Shown: positions 45,590 to 58,682, counted from the stretch's first letter. The stretch: DNA of 64,000 bases from Lepidodermella squamata (GCA_047495785.1 JBLDXI010000042.1:1178001-1242000), one strand, 5' to 3'. Numbers and translations are program-made. Notes: a model not told the origin generated them from the letters alone.

Positions 45590-47566
45590 GTGTACAACCT
45601 AAAACTTAAACATGACGTAGTAGGTTGTGTCATTTACGCTTTACGCATAATTTACTACAGTGCTCCCTCGTTAGTGGCACCCTCCTTAAAAGAACTCCCT
45701 CGTTTATAGACCGTAATTTTGGACCCTGCTAAATAAATTATTTGTAAATTTTTAATTAAACAAAAAATAATTATTCGATAAATTAAAAGAATTAAGCGTG
45801 AAAAATTAAAATAATAAAGCGTTCCTGGAAACCTAATAGCGGCGCGGTGTCGTGGTTTTGAGAGATCCAGTTATTTCAAGGTTAGTTCAAACGAGTTGAA
45901 ATATAAGCAGTGCATTAAGCTGTTCTTGTGGCTTTGAAATGACTGTGATTATGCAACAGAGTGCGTGGATTAGCTGCCACTCAAGTCGTGCTGCGAGTCG
46001 TCTTGCTTTTTCGTTAAACTTTTCCATCAGAAATTACGCCAGTTTATCAGACAAAATCAGCAATTCATTTCACCAACTATAAGAATGCCCGTCAATCTTC
46101 TATCTTCTTGATTTGCAGATTTTTCCTCAGGTCAATTGCTGATCAACTAAAAGACTCATCTGGATTGCCCTTATTTTCATTTTTTAGCTTTTTCCCGGCC
46201 AGAAAATCTCTTGAAATCTACCGGCATTATTAGTATGATCAAATTAGGATATAAATCGTGTTTTTTAAGAAAGTTTTCGCCTATTTTGTTCCCGGCTGTG
46301 TTGCGTAATCATGAAGAATCACGTCCTTGTTTTAAGATTTATTTTAATTCCGATACGTGGATTTATTCTCATAAAATTAGATCGTTTTCATTCGTTCCAG
46401 TTGTCCTAAGTTATCGGAATTATTAGCCGATTTTCGATAGTCTATAGGCCTGATCTACCACGAAACTGGCTGCCACTACTCTACAATTTCATTGCTCAAC
46501 GCCCTGGCAATTTTCCGGGTTTTTTCACAACTGTTAATCATTCGATTTTGACTTTGAAAATCGCAACATCCCGAGGAGGGGCGGCGGGAGCTTCTGCCCG
46601 ATTTTGTACCTTGCTCTGATCCTAATAGGCCAGTCGATGCAAATCAGATCACGCCTGAGAAGATACAAATTTATTCCATTCAATCTAAACACCTATCGAA
46701 TCGTACCCTCTTGACGGAAACGCACGTCTTATGGCTTGAAATTGGTCCGTGATTGCTCAATGCCATGAATTTAAAAAAGAAAAAGTCAGGTTAACCGCGA
46801 AATAATTATCGAAAATACATATTTCATCATAATTTTTTCAAATTTCATATTAATTAGTATTTTTTTTTAAATAATTCTACGAATTTTAGGCGAAGCATGA
46901 GTTCTGAATTGAACGCTGCATTGTCTTGAGAAGGTTAGGCTGAATTTGCTGGTGATTTATTCAGAAGTATTCTGGTCAATCTTGACCAAGGTGATTGATT
47001 GTTTAAGCTGTGATTTTGAATGAATTTTTTTGCGATTTTAATCAGACTAGCTGGCTAATTGAAGTACATTGAAATAATGCGATTCCAGCTTCTGTTTTTA
47101 TAGTGAGTTCGTTAATCCCAGGCAGGACTGAAAATCAGAGTTAAAACAATGGCTAACCAGTCAAATCACGCCTTAACTAAGGAAAGAAAAAATTGTCGAC
47201 GAATTTATGACTCATCGCGTTATTGTTTAACAACCTTCAGCGAGCAAATTTTGCAATTACACATAATCTGTGTCCGTCTCTTTTAGCGCTTTGCTATGGC
47301 AACTGTCTTAAGACTTAGAAACGGTCTATTTTTAGCTCCTGCATTCAATTACAGCCCTCGTTATAGCTTTCCCTTGTTTAAAGACCGCGTCTGGCTCCCG
47401 ACCCAGTGCTTTTATCGAGGGAGCACTGTACTACGAAAGCATCATGAGCTTGAACTTGATTGGAATTGAATTCAGCCGAATAATCCCGATAGTTGACAAC
47501 ATCATTTACACATTGAGATCCAACAACCCAGCTGTCCTTAAGCCAGCCATCCACCTCCGCCTAAAA
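45590..47566 (+). pseudogene. Antisense-unknown-gene copy split by a transposon
   Basis: In inverted (plus) orientation, 45590-45657 ('gtgtacaacctaaaacttaa...ataatttactac') continues at 47431 ('tacgaaagcatcatgagctt...'), giving the conserved YYYESIM segment and an open tail to TGA at about 47566 (GIEFSRIIPIVDNIIYTLRS). The interruption is exactly the element at 45658-47428. The corresponding uninterrupted sequence is present near 33717 and 39701-39723. Confidence 0.55.
45658..47428. mobile_element. 1771-bp pogo/Tigger-like non-autonomous DNA transposon
   Basis: The ends are inverted repeats CAGTGCTCCCTCG...CGAGGGAGCACTG, flanked on both sides by TA (45656-45657 and 47429-47430). A paralogous empty site with the two flanks joined (TTTACTACTACGAAAG, read in inverse at 39704-39719) proves insertion. 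Imperfect similarity continues inside the ends ('gtttatagaccg' and 'cggtctttaaac'). The TA target and a 'CAG...CCCTCG' terminus fit the pogo/Tigger group of Tc1/mariner elements. No transposase frame is recognisable, so the copy is non-autonomous or degraded. Confidence 0.8.
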
Positions 47567-47761
47567 TGAAACTGAATATGTATGTACATATTTTAGCTTT
47601 TACGCATTGCCTTTAACTTTAACCATCAATAATAATGAATCTGTTTACAACTAAAATCATTAAGACTTATTCCGAAAAGCCTCGAAACCACAGACGACAG
47701 TTTTCTTGTAGAAATCCCACGACAACCATGGTATATGTCGATAGAACCAAAAGATGGACTT

Positions 47762-49566
47762 GATGGGGGCGCGACTCTGGGAGTTCCGAAGGAACGCCAG
47801 TTCCTTTACGCGTGTTTTACACATACGCCGTAGATTACCACGAACGAAGTGAGATTTCATCCCAACAGGGGGGCCCGAGAACGCGTTGGTTAACAGGACA
47901 TACTCCGATCGACTTGCCCGATTTATGGTGGTATCCTGGACCCCTCAGGACCTCCCAGAAACTTTTTCAGCTCAATCGGACCTTCCGTTGATTTTCTAGA
48001 AATTAGGACGGTTTTTTCTTATTTTACCGTATTTTTTGGTCACGTGACCTGAAATGGGTAGTATATGAGGGGACAGTAGGAGGATATGATAGGTACACCA
48101 AAAAACAAACCACGCTGACCAAAGCTTCCCAGCCAGCTGACAGGCTGGCCCCTCGCCCCTGGGGGAGAGGGGCCCACAATAGATCAACAATGCAAGCTCG
48201 CGACTAAAGAGCAAACGACAAAAAGGCAATATAAATAAAATGCAAGGTCAATTGAAAAGACGTGAGGCAAATAAATTGTGAATTATGCATTTAAAGCAAC
48301 AGAATTACCCGTAATCGACTACGGAGAATCCGAATACGACATTCATTTTGTTAAAGCAATGATAATCCAATGATAATCACTTCAACAAATTTCGCGCTCG
48401 AGCAGCTGCGTTACGGACTACGGAGAATCCGAATATGACATTTATTTCATTATCGAAATATGATAACCCATGATAACCCTTCAAACCATTTTCGCCCTCC
48501 TTTTACCCACTTTCGCCGCGCCACTTGCGTATTTTCACCACGAGTTGCGTATCTTTCACCACCTAACAACTTACGACGCATCACTGTTGAGGTAAGAAAC
48601 TTCGAACAAGCACTTCAAATTATGCGCCACATCGACCCATCGACATCGAGCTGCGTATCGCTGAGGACCATCTCATCATTGTTGTAAATTCAGTCATTCA
48701 TGTACACTGATGATTGTTATACGTTATACGTATGTGTTCCTTGTGATATGAGTTCTTTGAGAACCTTGTGGAATATGTGTTAAACGTGATTCACCACAAA
48801 AGATCCGCCTTGAAACACAGCTAACTTACACTGCCTTTTTGTGTCCATTGCCATAGAAGGTGCATTTTGCACATTAATCTATGGGTTTACCCGTAATCGA
48901 CTACGGAGAATCCGAATATGACATCCATTTTATTATAAAGCAATCCTAACCCCATGATAATCCTTCCAATAATTTTCCAAAAATGTTCCGGCTCGCGCGG
49001 CTGCGCCGCACTCGCTGAAAGAGTTGCGTAACTTTAACCACCTTACAACTTAACGAATCCTCACCGATGAGGTAAGAAACTTGCAAGTGTGAATATGCAC
49101 AGTTTCACATAGCAAAAACCAGCAAGTTGGACATGGCACCCCATTAAAAAACCAAATTAGCCAAATTAGCTGAACATGTTCTTTACGAAGAAATGTTTCA
49201 TATTTCGACGTTTTCGTCATCAACAATTTTTTATATTATTTAATTCAACCCTGCTTGATATTTTACAAACATTATTCGAAACTTCTAAGAAAGGTCCATA
49301 AAGTTTCACATTTCACAAAATGCATTTTTATTTTTCATTCATGCTACTACGAAGTACTAATGATAGCGCGGTACAATAACAAACACGTTGACATATGATA
49401 TCTCAACGAAGCCGTCATTCACCAGATCTGGATACGGAATCCTCGCCACTTAATTCAACGTTGATTAATATTTTGCAAACATTTTTCGAAACTTTTAAGT
49501 ATCCCAGTAGGGTCCAAAAAGTTCAACATTTCCCTTGACAATACCCTCGGGAAGTAGCTGTAGCGC
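47762..49566. repeat. Long interspersed repeat, copy 1 (type I head)
   Basis: A head segment (47762-47995, 'gatgggggcgcgactctggg') is followed by a body (47996-49566). As far as inspected, the body is identical to 50462-52032. The body includes a GC hairpin (ggcccctcgcccctggggga / gaggggcc at 48147-48174) and several copies of 'acccgtaatcgactacggag' and 'ggagaatccgaatatgacat'. The minus-strand frame over the hairpin is repeated with every copy, but no signal, splice site or domain supports a protein. Element class unknown. Confidence 0.8.
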
Positions 49567-50232
49567 TGTGTTACCCCGATTAATTTTTACAACAACCTCT
49601 CGAAACTTCGAAACTTTAGCTCAAACCTTCTTGTTTTGTTCTTTTTGCGTTCTCGTCATCAGTGACATGGATTCTACCAATTCATGTCATTCAATTGTTA
49701 CCCTGATTGTTTTTTTACAACAAACTCTCGAAACTTCGAAACTTCAAAACATGGTCGTGGGTTCGAACCAGATCTCTCCTTTTTCTACTCATCAATTTGT
49801 TCTTCAACCTGCACGCATTCGTTGTTGGCGTTTTCGTCATCAGCTACATCGATTCTACCAATTCATGTCATTCAATTGTTAACTCGATTTTACAACATCT
49901 TCTCGAAATTTTATGAAAGCGAATAAATGTTCAACTACTCTTTAACGTGCATTCTTCTCTAAATATTTCCAAGCCATTCAAAAATACGTTGGACGGTTCC
50001 TGAGCGAACCCGAAATTACTACTTATCTATAAACACCTAATCCGGAGAACATTCAAATTTACAATTCAATTTCATGTTTCATCAACATTGGGGTGAGGGG
50101 GAAGCACCGTCCCCTCCAACGACGTGGAGGGGATCTCGTAGGGGTGGTTCGAGTCCGTACCCATTACCCAGGAGAGTAGAGAAAAAGAAAGAAAAGGCTA
50201 GCGCAGCGTAAGCCTTGTCGAACTCTCCTGGA
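49567..50232. repeat. Diverged satellite block plus B-box-containing segment, copy 1
   Basis: Matches 54339-55004 over its whole length. The first part is satellite monomers ('cgaaacttcgaaactt', 'tcatcagtgacatggattct', 'catggtcgtgggttcgaacc'). The second part (about 49970-50232) has 'ggggtggttcgagtccgtac', a perfect tRNA B-box-like sequence with T-arm-like flanks, and 'gctagcgcagcgtaagcc'. It precedes the type II head at 50233. Confidence 0.75.
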
Positions 50233-52032
50233 TGGGGGCGCGATATGAGAGTTCCGAAGGAACGTAGTTCCTTACAAGTGTTTTACACATACGCCGTAGA
50301 TTACCACGAACGAAGTGAGATACCTTCCGAAAGGCACCCCCCGGGAACGAGTTGGTTAATAGGACATACTCAGATCAACTTACCCGATTTATGGTGGTAT
50401 CCTGGACCCCTCAGGACCTCCCAGAAGTTTTTTCAGCTCAATCGGAGCTTCCGTTGATTTTCTAGAAATTAGGACGGTTTTTTCTTATTTTACCGTATTT
50501 TTTGGTCACGTGACCTGAAATGGGTAGTATATGAGGGGACAGTAGGAGGATATGATAGGTACACCAAAAAACAAACCACGCTGACCAAAGCTTCCCAGCC
50601 AGCTGACAGGCTGGCCCCTCGCCCCTGGGGGAGAGGGGCCCACAATAGATCAACAATGCAAGCTCGCGACTAAAGAGCAAACGACAAAAAGGCAATATAA
50701 ATAAAATGCAAGGTCAATTGAAAAGACGTGAGGCAAATAAATTGTGAATTATGCATTTAAAGCAACAGAATTACCCGTAATCGACTACGGAGAATCCGAA
50801 TACGACATTCATTTTGTTAAAGCAATGATAATCCAATGATAATCACTTCAACAAATTTCGCGCTCGAGCAGCTGCGTTACGGACTACGGAGAATCCGAAT
50901 ATGACATTTATTTCATTATCGAAATATGATAACCCATGATAACCCTTCAAACCATTTTCGCCCTCCTTTTACCCACTTTCGCCGCGCCACTTGCGTATTT
51001 TCACCACGAGTTGCGTATCTTTCACCACCTAACAACTTACGACGCATCACTGTTGAGGTAAGAAACTTCGAACAAGCACTTCAAATTATGCGCCACATCG
51101 ACCCATCGACATCGAGCTGCGTATCGCTGAGGACCATCTCATCATTGTTGTAAATTCAGTCATTCATGTACACTGATGATTGTTATACGTTATACGTATG
51201 TGTTCCTTGTGATATGAGTTCTTTGAGAACCTTGTGGAATATGTGTTAAACGTGATTCACCACAAAAGATCCGCCTTGAAACACAGCTAACTTACACTGC
51301 CTTTTTGTGTCCATTGCCATAGAAGGTGCATTTTGCACATTAATCTATGGGTTTACCCGTAATCGACTACGGAGAATCCGAATATGACATCCATTTTATT
51401 ATAAAGCAATCCTAACCCCATGATAATCCTTCCAATAATTTTCCAAAAATGTTCCGGCTCGCGCGGCTGCGCCGCACTCGCTGAAAGAGTTGCGTAACTT
51501 TAACCACCTTACAACTTAACGAATCCTCACCGATGAGGTAAGAAACTTGCAAGTGTGAATATGCACAGTTTCACATAGCAAAAACCAGCAAGTTGGACAT
51601 GGCACCCCATTAAAAAACCAAATTAGCCAAATTAGCTGAACATGTTCTTTACGAAGAAATGTTTCATATTTCGACGTTTTCGTCATCAACAATTTTTTAT
51701 ATTATTTAATTCAACCCTGCTTGATATTTTACAAACATTATTCGAAACTTCTAAGAAAGGTCCATAAAGTTTCACATTTCACAAAATGCATTTTTATTTT
51801 TCATTCATGCTACTACGAAGTACTAATGATAGCGCGGTACAATAACAAACACGTTGACATATGATATCTCAACGAAGCCGTCATTCACCAGATCTGGATA
51901 CGGAATCCTCGCCACTTAATTCAACGTTGATTAATATTTTGCAAACATTTTTCGAAACTTTTAAGTATCCCAGTAGGGTCCAAAAAGTTCAACATTTCCC
52001 TTGACAATACCCTCGGGAAGTAGCTGTAGCGC
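50233..52032. repeat. Long interspersed repeat, copy 2 (type II head)
   Basis: The head (50233-50461) is of a different subtype from copy 1 ('gatatgagagttccgaagga', 'aggcaccccccgggaacgag'), while the body (50462-52032) reads the same as 47996-49566. The sharp switch between diverged head and identical body points to gene conversion or a very recent body duplication; an assembly artefact is also possible. Confidence 0.8.
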
Positions 52033-52153
52033 CAGTTTTTTCGAGCTGTACGGCTCTGTGATGCATTACTCAAATTTCGAACTCGTAAATGGGAGGGAAA
52101 CCAGATCCTTCACAACTTCACTGGTCTTCTTTTTATAACAAAATCATTCCATC

Positions 52154-52680
52154 CCATATCTTGCGTCACACGCCGCGTTCGCACGCGCATGATTGAGGTT
52201 GGAGGTCTTCGACTTTAAAATGATAACCCTACCAGCAATCCGTGCTAACGATTACGTCAGCCGGGAAAGTTCATCTTTTTCGGACCTTCATCAGCGGGAA
52301 CGATTACGTCTCATAAAAAAACTAGTTGTTCCCTTCCACGGTCCCGTATATTTCGCGTTGCAGAGATTGTGGATGTTCCCCAGGCAAAATTGAACTTTAA
52401 AGTACAAGTTCCCAACTGCCGTATCGCGCGGAATAATTACTGCAAAGGTTTACCTGCCATTCTCGTTATCACTTCTAAATAACGTAAAACAGTCTCGTAT
52501 CAATTTCGTTGATTTTCGATTTTCACTACATTTAAGGAAAATATATAGTTGGTGCTTGACGTACCGAAAAATGAGTGTGTAGTCTGATTCAATGTTAGGG
52601 TTCGTATTGTTCGCTTTTAGAGCGGCGTCCTTTTCAAGCTTCACTTTCCGCCCCGTTCACTTTCAAAGGAAGGTCGAGGG
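52154..52680. repeat. Repeat unit with coding-like minus-strand traces, copy 1
   Basis: Closely matches 58694-59230, apart from a 23-nt stretch missing after 'gattgaggttgga' (52201). On the minus strand parts read like protein (LYFKVQF.LGNIHN, KYTGPWKGT, MKLEKDAALKANNTN, DCFTLFRSDNENGR), in different frames, which may be exons of a captured or decayed gene. No domain recognised. Confidence 0.55.
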
Positions 52681-55002
52681 TTCGAACCCAAGCTTTCGTT
52701 GAACTGCTCTCTAATGATTTCTGTCAACATGCTCTCGCTGTTGGCGATATTTGGTCATCGACTTCAATTCAACTTCAATTCAATCCTTGTCATTCAATTG
52801 TAACCTCAACAATTTGTTTTTCAAGAAATTACCGAAACTTCGGATAGTCGTTGGTTCGAACCCAAACCCTCGTTCAACTGCTCAGCAACGATTTCTTTCA
52901 TCCGTATGCTCTCAATCTTGGCGTTAACGTCGTTACCGAAATCGATTTACCTTGTACATGTTATTCAATCGCACCCTGCTTGAATTAGTATGCCAATTTT
53001 TTGAAAATTTAAAAGTTAAAAGGTCGAGGTTTCGAACCCAAGCTTTCGTTGAACTGCTTTGTGATGATTTCGTTCTCCTTCATGCAGCCAGAAGCTCTTG
53101 ACGTCTAAATGCTCTCGTTTTCGGCGTCAACGTCATTACCGAGATCGATTCAGTTTGTACATTCAATCGCTCCCTCCTTCAATTTTTATAACAATCTCGT
53201 CATCAGTGACATGGATTCTACCAATTCATGTCATTCAATTGTTACCCCGATTAATTTTTACAACAAACCTATCGAAACTTCGAAACTTAACTTAAATTAT
53301 ATTATCCAACCTTCATGTTTTGTTATTTGCGTTCTCGTCATCAGTGTCATCGATTCTCCCAATTCATGTCATTCAGTTGTTACCCCGATTAATTTTTACA
53401 ACAACCTCTCGAAACTTCGAAACTTTAGCTCAAACCTTCTTGTTTTGTTCTTTTTGCGTTCTCGTCATCAGTGACATGGATTCTACCAATTCATGTCATT
53501 CAATTGTTACCCTGATTGTTTTTTTACAACAAACTCTCGAAACTTCGAAACTTCAAAACATGGTCGTGGGTTCGAACCAGATTTCTCCTTTTTCTACTCA
53601 TCAATTTGTTCTTTAACCTTCACGCATTCGTTGTTGGCGTTTTCGTCATCAGCTACATCGATTCTACCAATTCATGTCATTCAATAGTTCTTTTGTTTGT
53701 TTTTCACAACAAAGTCTCACTTCAAAACATGGTCGTGGTTTCGAATCCGATCTCTGGTCGTTCCGCTCTCAAATTTTATTCTTCAACCTTCCTGTTTTGT
53801 TATGTGCGTACTCGTCATCAGTGACATCGATTCTCCCAATTCATGTCATTCAGTTGTTACCCCGATTAATTTTTACAACAAATTCTCGGAACTTCGAAAC
53901 TTGACTTAAATTATATTATCCAACCTTCATGTTTTGTTATTTGCGTTCTCGTCATCAGTGACATCGATTCTCCCAATTCATGTCATTCAATTGTTACCCC
54001 GATTAATTTTTACAACAAACTCTCGAAACTTCGAAACTTCAAAACATGGTCGTGGGTTCGAACCAGATTTCTCCTTTTTCTACTCATCAATTTGTTCTTT
54101 AACCTTCACGCATTCGTTGTTGGCGTTTTCGTCATCAGCTACATCGATTCTACCAATTCATGTCATTCAATAGTTCTTTTGTTTGTTTTTCACAACAAAG
54201 TCTCACTTCAAAACATGGTCGTGGTTTCGAATCCGATCTCTGGTCGTTCCGCTCTCAAATTTTATTCTTGAACCTTCCTGTTTTGTTATGTGCGTACTCG
54301 TCATCAGTGACATCGATTCTCCCAATTCATGTCATTCAGTTGTTACCCCGATTAATTTTTACAACAACCTCTCGAAACTTCGAAACTTTAGCTCAAACCT
54401 TCTTGTTTTGTTCTTTTTGCGTTCTCGTCATCAGTGACATGGATTCTACCAATTCATGTCATTCAATTGTTACCCTGATTGTTTTTTTACAACAAACTCT
54501 CGAAACTTCGAAACTTCAAAACATGGTCGTGGGTTCGAACCAGATCTCTCCTTTTTCTACTCATCAATTTGTTCTTCAACCTGCACGCATTCGTTGTTGG
54601 CGTTTTCGTCATCAGCTACATCGATTCTACCAATTCATGTCATTCAATTGTTAACTCGATTTTACAACATCTTCTCGAAATTTTATGAAAGCGAATAAAT
54701 GTTCAACTACTCTTTAACGTGCATTCTTCTCTAAATATTTCCAAGCCATTCAAAAATACGTTGGACGGTTCCTGAGCGAACCCGAAATTACTACTTATCT
54801 ATAAACACCTAATCCGGAGAACATTCAAATTTACAATTCAATTTCATGTTTCATCAACATTGGGGTGAGGGGGAAGCACCGTCCCCTCCAACGACGTGGA
54901 GGGGATCTCGTAGGGGTGGTTCGAGTCCGTACCCATTACCCAGGAGAGTAGAGAAAAAGAAAGAAAAGGCTAGCGCAGCGTAAGCCTTGTCGAACTCTCC
55001 TG
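52660..55002. repeat. Diverged satellite array with B-box-like palindromes
   Basis: Monomers of about 130-180 bp share 'tcgtcatcagtgacatcgat', 'ccaattcatgtcattcaatt', 'acaacaacctctcgaaactt' and a core GGTCGTGGGTTCGAACC. The core occurs near 52676, 52855, 53030, 53570, 53735, 54055, 54220 and 54530. Higher-order blocks recur (53550-53760 matches 54035-54245), and 54339-55002 matches 49567-50230. The many long overlapping frames are only products of this repetition. Confidence 0.8.
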
Positions 55003-55735
55003 GATGGGGGCGCGACTCTGGGAGTTCCGAAGGAACGCCAGTTCCTTTACGCGTGTTTTACACATACGCCGTAGATTACCACGAACGAAGTGAGATTTCA
55101 TCCCAACAGGGGGGCCCGAGAACGCGTTGGTTAACAGGACATACTCCGATCGACTTGCCCGATTTATGGTGGTATCCTGGACCCCTCAGGACCTCCCAGA
55201 AACTTTTTCAGCTCAATCGGACCTTCCGTTGATTTTCTAGAAATTAGGACGGTTTTTACCTATTTTACCGTATTTTTTAGTCACGTGACCTGGAATGGGT
55301 AGTATACGACAGGACAGTAGGAGGATATGATAGGTACACCAAAAAACAAACCACGCTGACCAAAGCTTCCGAGCCAGCTGACAGGCTGGCCCCTCGCCCC
55401 TGGGGGAGAGGGGCCCCACAATAGCCCGCGACAAAAGAGCAAACGACAAAAAGGCAATATAAATAAAAGTCAAGGTCGATTGAAAAAACCTGCGGCAAAT
55501 TGTTTGTGCATTTTGCACATTAATCTATGGGTTTACCCGTAATCGACTACGGAGAATCCGAATATGAAATCCATTTTATTATAAAGCAATGATAACCCCA
55601 TGATAATCCTTCCTAAAGTTTTCTGGCTCGCGCGGCTGCGTCGCACTCGCTGAAAGAGTTGCGTAACTTTCACCACCTAACGACGCCTCGCTGAGATATG
55701 AAACTTCGAACAAGCACAACAAGGTTTTTTCCAAC
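55003..55735. repeat. Long interspersed repeat, copy 3 (type I head, shortened body)
   Basis: The head matches copy 1 (47762). The body follows with substitutions and deletions: the GC hairpin is kept (about 55390), 'aatagcccgcgac' replaces a longer stretch, and it jumps to the 'acccgtaatcgactacggag' motif near 55536. It is the most diverged of the four copies. Confidence 0.7.
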
Positions 55736-58210
55736 ATGTTCAAGCTGACAGCTAGAGTTTCGCAATACAGGTTAGTCCACAAATACAGAATACTACCTTT
55801 GAAAACCAACTTCTTTGCAATCACGGCGACATTTCATTTCTTGTGAACGATCAACAGAATCATACTTATTCGTCGTTATTCAGTCGGTATTCAGTTTTCT
55901 AACCATATTTTATCTCATCGTTCTGGTCAAAATAACCAAATTCGCTCGGAAACCAAGTTTTTCCCACCCAAAATGGTCTTACAACAAGTCGAATATGTTC
56001 TTTACAAGGAAATGTTTCACGTCATCAACAATTTTTTATGCTATTTACTTCAACCCTGCTTAATTTTTTACAAACATCAATCAAAACTTCCAAGTAAGAT
56101 TCAACATGAAGTTCAACATTTCGCAAAATACGTTTCGAAGTACTTCGAAACTTCAACTTAAATTATATTATCCAACCTTCATGTGTTGTTCTTTGCGTTC
56201 TCGTCATCAGTGACATCGATTCTACCAATTCATGTCATTCAATTGTTACCCTAATTTTTTTTACAACAAACTCTCGAAACTTCAAACTTTCAAAACATGG
56301 TCGTAGGTTCCAACCCGATCTCTCCTTTTCTACTCTTCAATTTGTTCTTTAACCCTCACGCATTCGTTCTTTACGTTCTCGTCATCAGTGACATCGATTC
56401 TACTAATTCATGTCTTTCAATTGTTACCCTGATTGTTCTTTACAACAACCTCTCTAGACTTCGAAACTTCAACTTAAATTATATTATCCAACCTTCATGT
56501 TTTGTTCTTTGCGTTCTCGTCATCGGTGACATAGATTCTCCCAATTCATGTCTCGCAATTGTTACCCCGATTAATTATTACAACAACCTCTCGAAACTTC
56601 GAAACTTCAACTCAAACCTTCTTGTGTTCTTCTTTGCGTTCTACTTCTACCGTACCCTAATTTTGTTACCCTAATTGTTTTTACAACAAACAACAAACTG
56701 CAAGTTGGACATTGCAAATTAAACACATTATACACATTAAAAAAGTCACATTATACCAAGGAATCCCTGCAAGCTTATACCAATCTGCAATAATTGGTTG
56801 AATTAAGATTCATGTGATTCGCTGAAAGAGTTGCGTAACTTTCACCACCTAAAAACTTAAGACGCCTCGCTGAGATAAGAAACTTCCAACAAGAACTTCA
56901 CAATAAGGTTTTTTCGAACATGTTCAACCTGACAGCGAGTGTGTTGCAATTCAGCTTATTCCACAAATTCACAATCCTCCATTGAAAACCAACTTGACTG
57001 AATCACCGCGACGTTTGCTTTGTTGTAAACGATGAACAGAATCATACTTATTCGTCGTTATTCAGTCGGTTTTCTATGCGTATTTCATCTCAACGTTATG
57101 GTCAATGTGACCAATTTCGTCACCTAACGGTTTGTTTACTGCTCTCCAGGCCGACAGGAGATCATAAATTGACGATAGATACAAGAGAGCAAACGACAAA
57201 AGAGCAAGTCTTATTACTGATAAGTTACTGTCCAAGGTCCAAGGTCGTGGGTACGAACCCAAGCTCCAAGCTCTCGTTTAACTGCTCTTCATGCTCTCGC
57301 TCTCTCAACCTCATGTTGGCGATTTCTTCGTCACCGAGTTTAATTCAACTTATTCATGTCATTCAATTGTACTCTGATCAATTCTTTCAACAATGTTCCG
57401 AAACTGTGAAACCTCGATAGGCAGCTCGAGGGTTCGAACCCAAGCTCTCGTTTAACCGCTCCCATGCTTTAGTTCTCAGCGTAGTCGTTATCATCGACAT
57501 CGATTTAACTTGTGGATGTAATTCCATTGTACCCTGCTTAATTTGTTACTCAACTTTTTTTAAAATTTGAAATATCGAAGGAAGGTCATGGGTTCGTACC
57601 CAAGCTCATGTGAACCTTCAACATCACTCAAGCTCTGGTTTAGCTGCTCTCTAATGATATCTGTCATCCTTATACTTTTGGTCTCGGAATTATTTACTAG
57701 TGATGGTTAACTAGCGTGGTTAACAGGTAATCCGAAAACTGTTAAAAAGTACTCAAAATACGTGTAGACGACTCGGTATTAAGACGGTGTGTTCCTCTTT
57801 ATTTTTATGAAACGGTCGAAGGTTCGAATTCAACCTTTCGTTCAACTGCTTTGCGATGATTTCGTTCATTCCCAAGCTCTCATTCTCGGCATTAACGTCA
57901 TTACCGACATCGATTTAGTTTGCACTTGTCATTCAGTCGAACCCCGCTAAATTTTGCTCTCCAAGGAATTCTTTCATCCGTATGCTCTAGTTCTCGGCTT
58001 TTTGGTCAACACCGACATCGAATTGCCTTTTGCCTTGTACATGGTAATCAATTGTACTCTGCTTACTTATTTATAAGAATTTGTAAGGAGCGGAGTGAAA
58101 ACAAGAAGCTATTTGCCAAGTATTGCCTTTATTAATAACGAGAATATTTAATAATACAAACTGAATCAATACAGAAACAAAGATGTTTATATATGTCCAT
58201 GGAATAATCT
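55736..58210. repeat. Decayed satellite and mixed repeat region
   Basis: Contains satellite monomers at 56160-56640 and more degenerate ones with cores near 56300, 57245, 57428, 57590 and 57815. Other stretches match parts of the long repeat body (for example 'aaagagttgcgtaactttca' near 56826). No gene is supported. Confidence 0.6.
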
Positions 58211-58280
58211 GGAACATAGAAGGTTCCAGAACAGGAAAGTTCCAGAGCATGGAAGGTTCCAGAACATAGAATGTTCTAGA
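58211..58280. promoter_or_regulatory. Cluster of heat-shock-element-like inverted pentamers
   Basis: GAA at 58219, TTC at 58224 and GAA at 58229 have the 5-nt spacing of an HSF site. A second run has GAA 58252, TTC 58257, GAA 58262, then GAA 58269 and TTC 58274 followed by TAGA. The block is about three imperfect copies of a 20-nt unit (ggaacatagaaggttccaga). It lies in repeat DNA, not next to a recognised gene. Confidence 0.45.
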
Positions 58281-58682
58281 TCCTCACAGAATTGTCTAAA
58301 AATTTGAAATCTCTGAGTTTGAACCCTCGCTCTCGTTAAACTGCTCTCCAACGAATTCTTTCATCTGTATGCTCTCCTTCACTGCGTTATCCTCACCGGG
58401 AACATGGATTCAACTAATCCCAGTCATTCAATTGTACTTTGCTCAATGTTTTCAAAGAATTTTGTGAACAATTGAAATTTCAAAGTAACATCAAGGGTTC
58501 GAACCCAAGGTCACGTTAAACTGCTCTCCTATGATTTCTGTCACCCTCGTGGTCTCGTTCTCGGCGTTTTCGTCATCCACGACATCGATTTGACTGTTAT
58601 GGTCAAAGTAACCAAATTCGTTCGCAAACCAAGCATCACCGTTGTAAATATTAGCTGAAAATATTTCAGTTCGAACGTGTAG

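Noticed and set aside
47431-47566. Apparent similarity of VDNIIYTLRSNNPAV to the SGNH motif VDLLIASLRHHNPQV
   Set aside because: The DNA flanks show that this segment belongs to the antisense frame of the P4H/Cys-rich module; no other SGNH block is nearby, so the match is probably chance.
47996-48229. 77-codon minus-strand frame recurring at 48.0, 50.5 and 61.1 kb
   Set aside because: It spans a GC hairpin in the long repeat, and its conservation is no more than that of the repeat; no signal, domain or splice support.
53098-54698. Many long overlapping plus-strand open frames (up to 164 codons) in the 53-54.7 kb satellite
   Set aside because: They repeat the same translation in shifted frames, have no start context or splice partners, and are fully explained by tandem repetition.
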